The notes under the pieces were generated by a model. It saw only the letters and a list, made by a program, of their open reading frames with translations, had not been told where the DNA came from and did no database searches. 64,000 bases of DNA. It comes from Alphaproteobacteria bacterium (GTDB lineage Bacteria; Pseudomonadota; Alphaproteobacteria; Caulobacterales; Maricaulaceae). Shown piece after piece: positions 63,684-64,000 of this stretch (its first letter is position 1; the number at the start of each line of letters is the position of its first letter). The stretch is taken from the NCBI GenBank assembly GCA_024742735.1, contig JANSXV010000004.1:186001-250000 (forward strand), read 5' to 3'. Both the position numbers and the translations under genes were made by a program.

Positions 63684-63838
63684 ACCTTCCGCGCGCGGCC
63701 CGACAGGCCCAGCTTGTCCAGCAGGGTGTTCATGTCGGTGTTGCGCGCACGCACGCGGCTGGTTTGGCGCGGCACGTAGGTGGAGATGCGCGCATCGCCG
63801 AAAGCGGAGAAGCGCAGGTGGTCATTGTGGTGGAACAT
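63680..63838 (-). CDS. Small unknown protein (52 residues)
   Basis: This protein of 52 residues starts MFHHNDHLRFSAFGDARIST and continues with a basic stretch (PRQTSRVRARN) and TLLDKLGLSGRARKV. GGAG lies 8 bases before ATG 63838, which supports this start over the longer frame to 63943. It has no membrane or signal segment. It converges with tadA, sharing 4 bases. No family recognised; could be a small regulatory or housekeeping protein. Confidence 0.6.
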   Translation of the reverse strand: MFHHNDHLRFSAFGDARISTYVPRQTSRVRARNTDMNTLLDKLGLSGRARKV

Positions 63839-64000
63839 GGCGGACGCTCCAGGCGTTTGGGGGTTGGGACACGCCGCGATATGCGCCGGTGCGGGCGGTG
63901 TTTGTACCGCCGGATTTTCATCACCGATCTGCACGAAATGCATGGCGGAGCCGTCCCTGTCGCACAGGCGAGATTGAAACCGGACGCGCCCGGCCCTACC

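Overview
The window is a continuous stretch of a GC-rich (roughly two-thirds GC by eye) alphaproteobacterial chromosome. Gene content and style fit the Maricaulales/Hyphomonadaceae, the relatives of Maricaulis and Oceanicaulis; that placement is inferred, not proven. Pointers are a Caulobacter-style cpa/tad pilus locus, an alphaproteobacterial LexA box (GTTC-N7-GTTC), a MutL with its own endonuclease motif, and many envelope peptidases and small lipoproteins. No insertion sequence, prophage, rRNA operon or CRISPR array is visible. The long antisense frames are GC-driven shadows of real genes.

Layout. 1-7.5 kb: the end of ettA, a MarR regulator divergent from an S41 peptidase, free-methionine sulfoxide reductase, a Dcp lipoprotein, and a YHS/membrane-protein pair. 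7.5-15.8 kb: a large exported zinc protease, YchF, an FNT channel, a two-domain lipase-like hydrolase, RlmJ and a small lipoprotein. 15.8-24.7 kb: an MFS exporter, crotonase, 1-Cys peroxiredoxin, SixA-like phosphatase, a membrane glycosyltransferase with an overlapping small membrane gene, VTT and DCC proteins, tRNA-Gly(CCC), and an unrecognised three-gene membrane/solute-binding operon divergent from a radical-SAM gene. 25.8-27.4 kb: three tandem entericidin-like lipoproteins and an alpha/beta hydrolase. 27.4-31.4 kb: the bkd E1alpha-E1beta-E2 operon, invaded by palindromic repeats.

31.6-38.5 kb: an Anbu proteasome-like peptidase, a FitA-like antitoxin without a toxin, a small SOS-controlled locus, thiolase, a CPBP protease, MnmA, NlpC/P60 and an M17 aminopeptidase. 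38.6-51.1 kb: the tad/cpa locus for Flp-type pili. It holds flp, cpaA-cpaF, tadB, tadC and an unknown gene on the minus strand, with tadD, a pilus N-domain protein and two TadE/G-like pseudopilins on the plus strand. 51.1-55.9 kb: pabC-pabB-phosphatase, then amn with a small partner. 56-64 kb: a fused aspartokinase/diaminopimelate decarboxylase, mutL, a lower-GC gene of unknown function, rsmD, an RluB-type pseudouridine synthase and the tRNA adenosine deaminase.

The most interesting signal is in the gene-poor stretch at 32.6-33.0 kb. A perfect GTTC-N7-GTTC LexA box overlaps a promoter-like sequence and precedes a strong Shine-Dalgarno and an ATG. Read literally, that ATG opens a 20-codon ORF. 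With one extra A in the AAATTTTT tract it encodes exactly 29 residues with a hydrophobic segment, the size and regulation of SidA, the SOS-induced division inhibitor of Caulobacter. The second notable signal is a two-copy dispersed repeat whose two hairpins show compensatory base changes.
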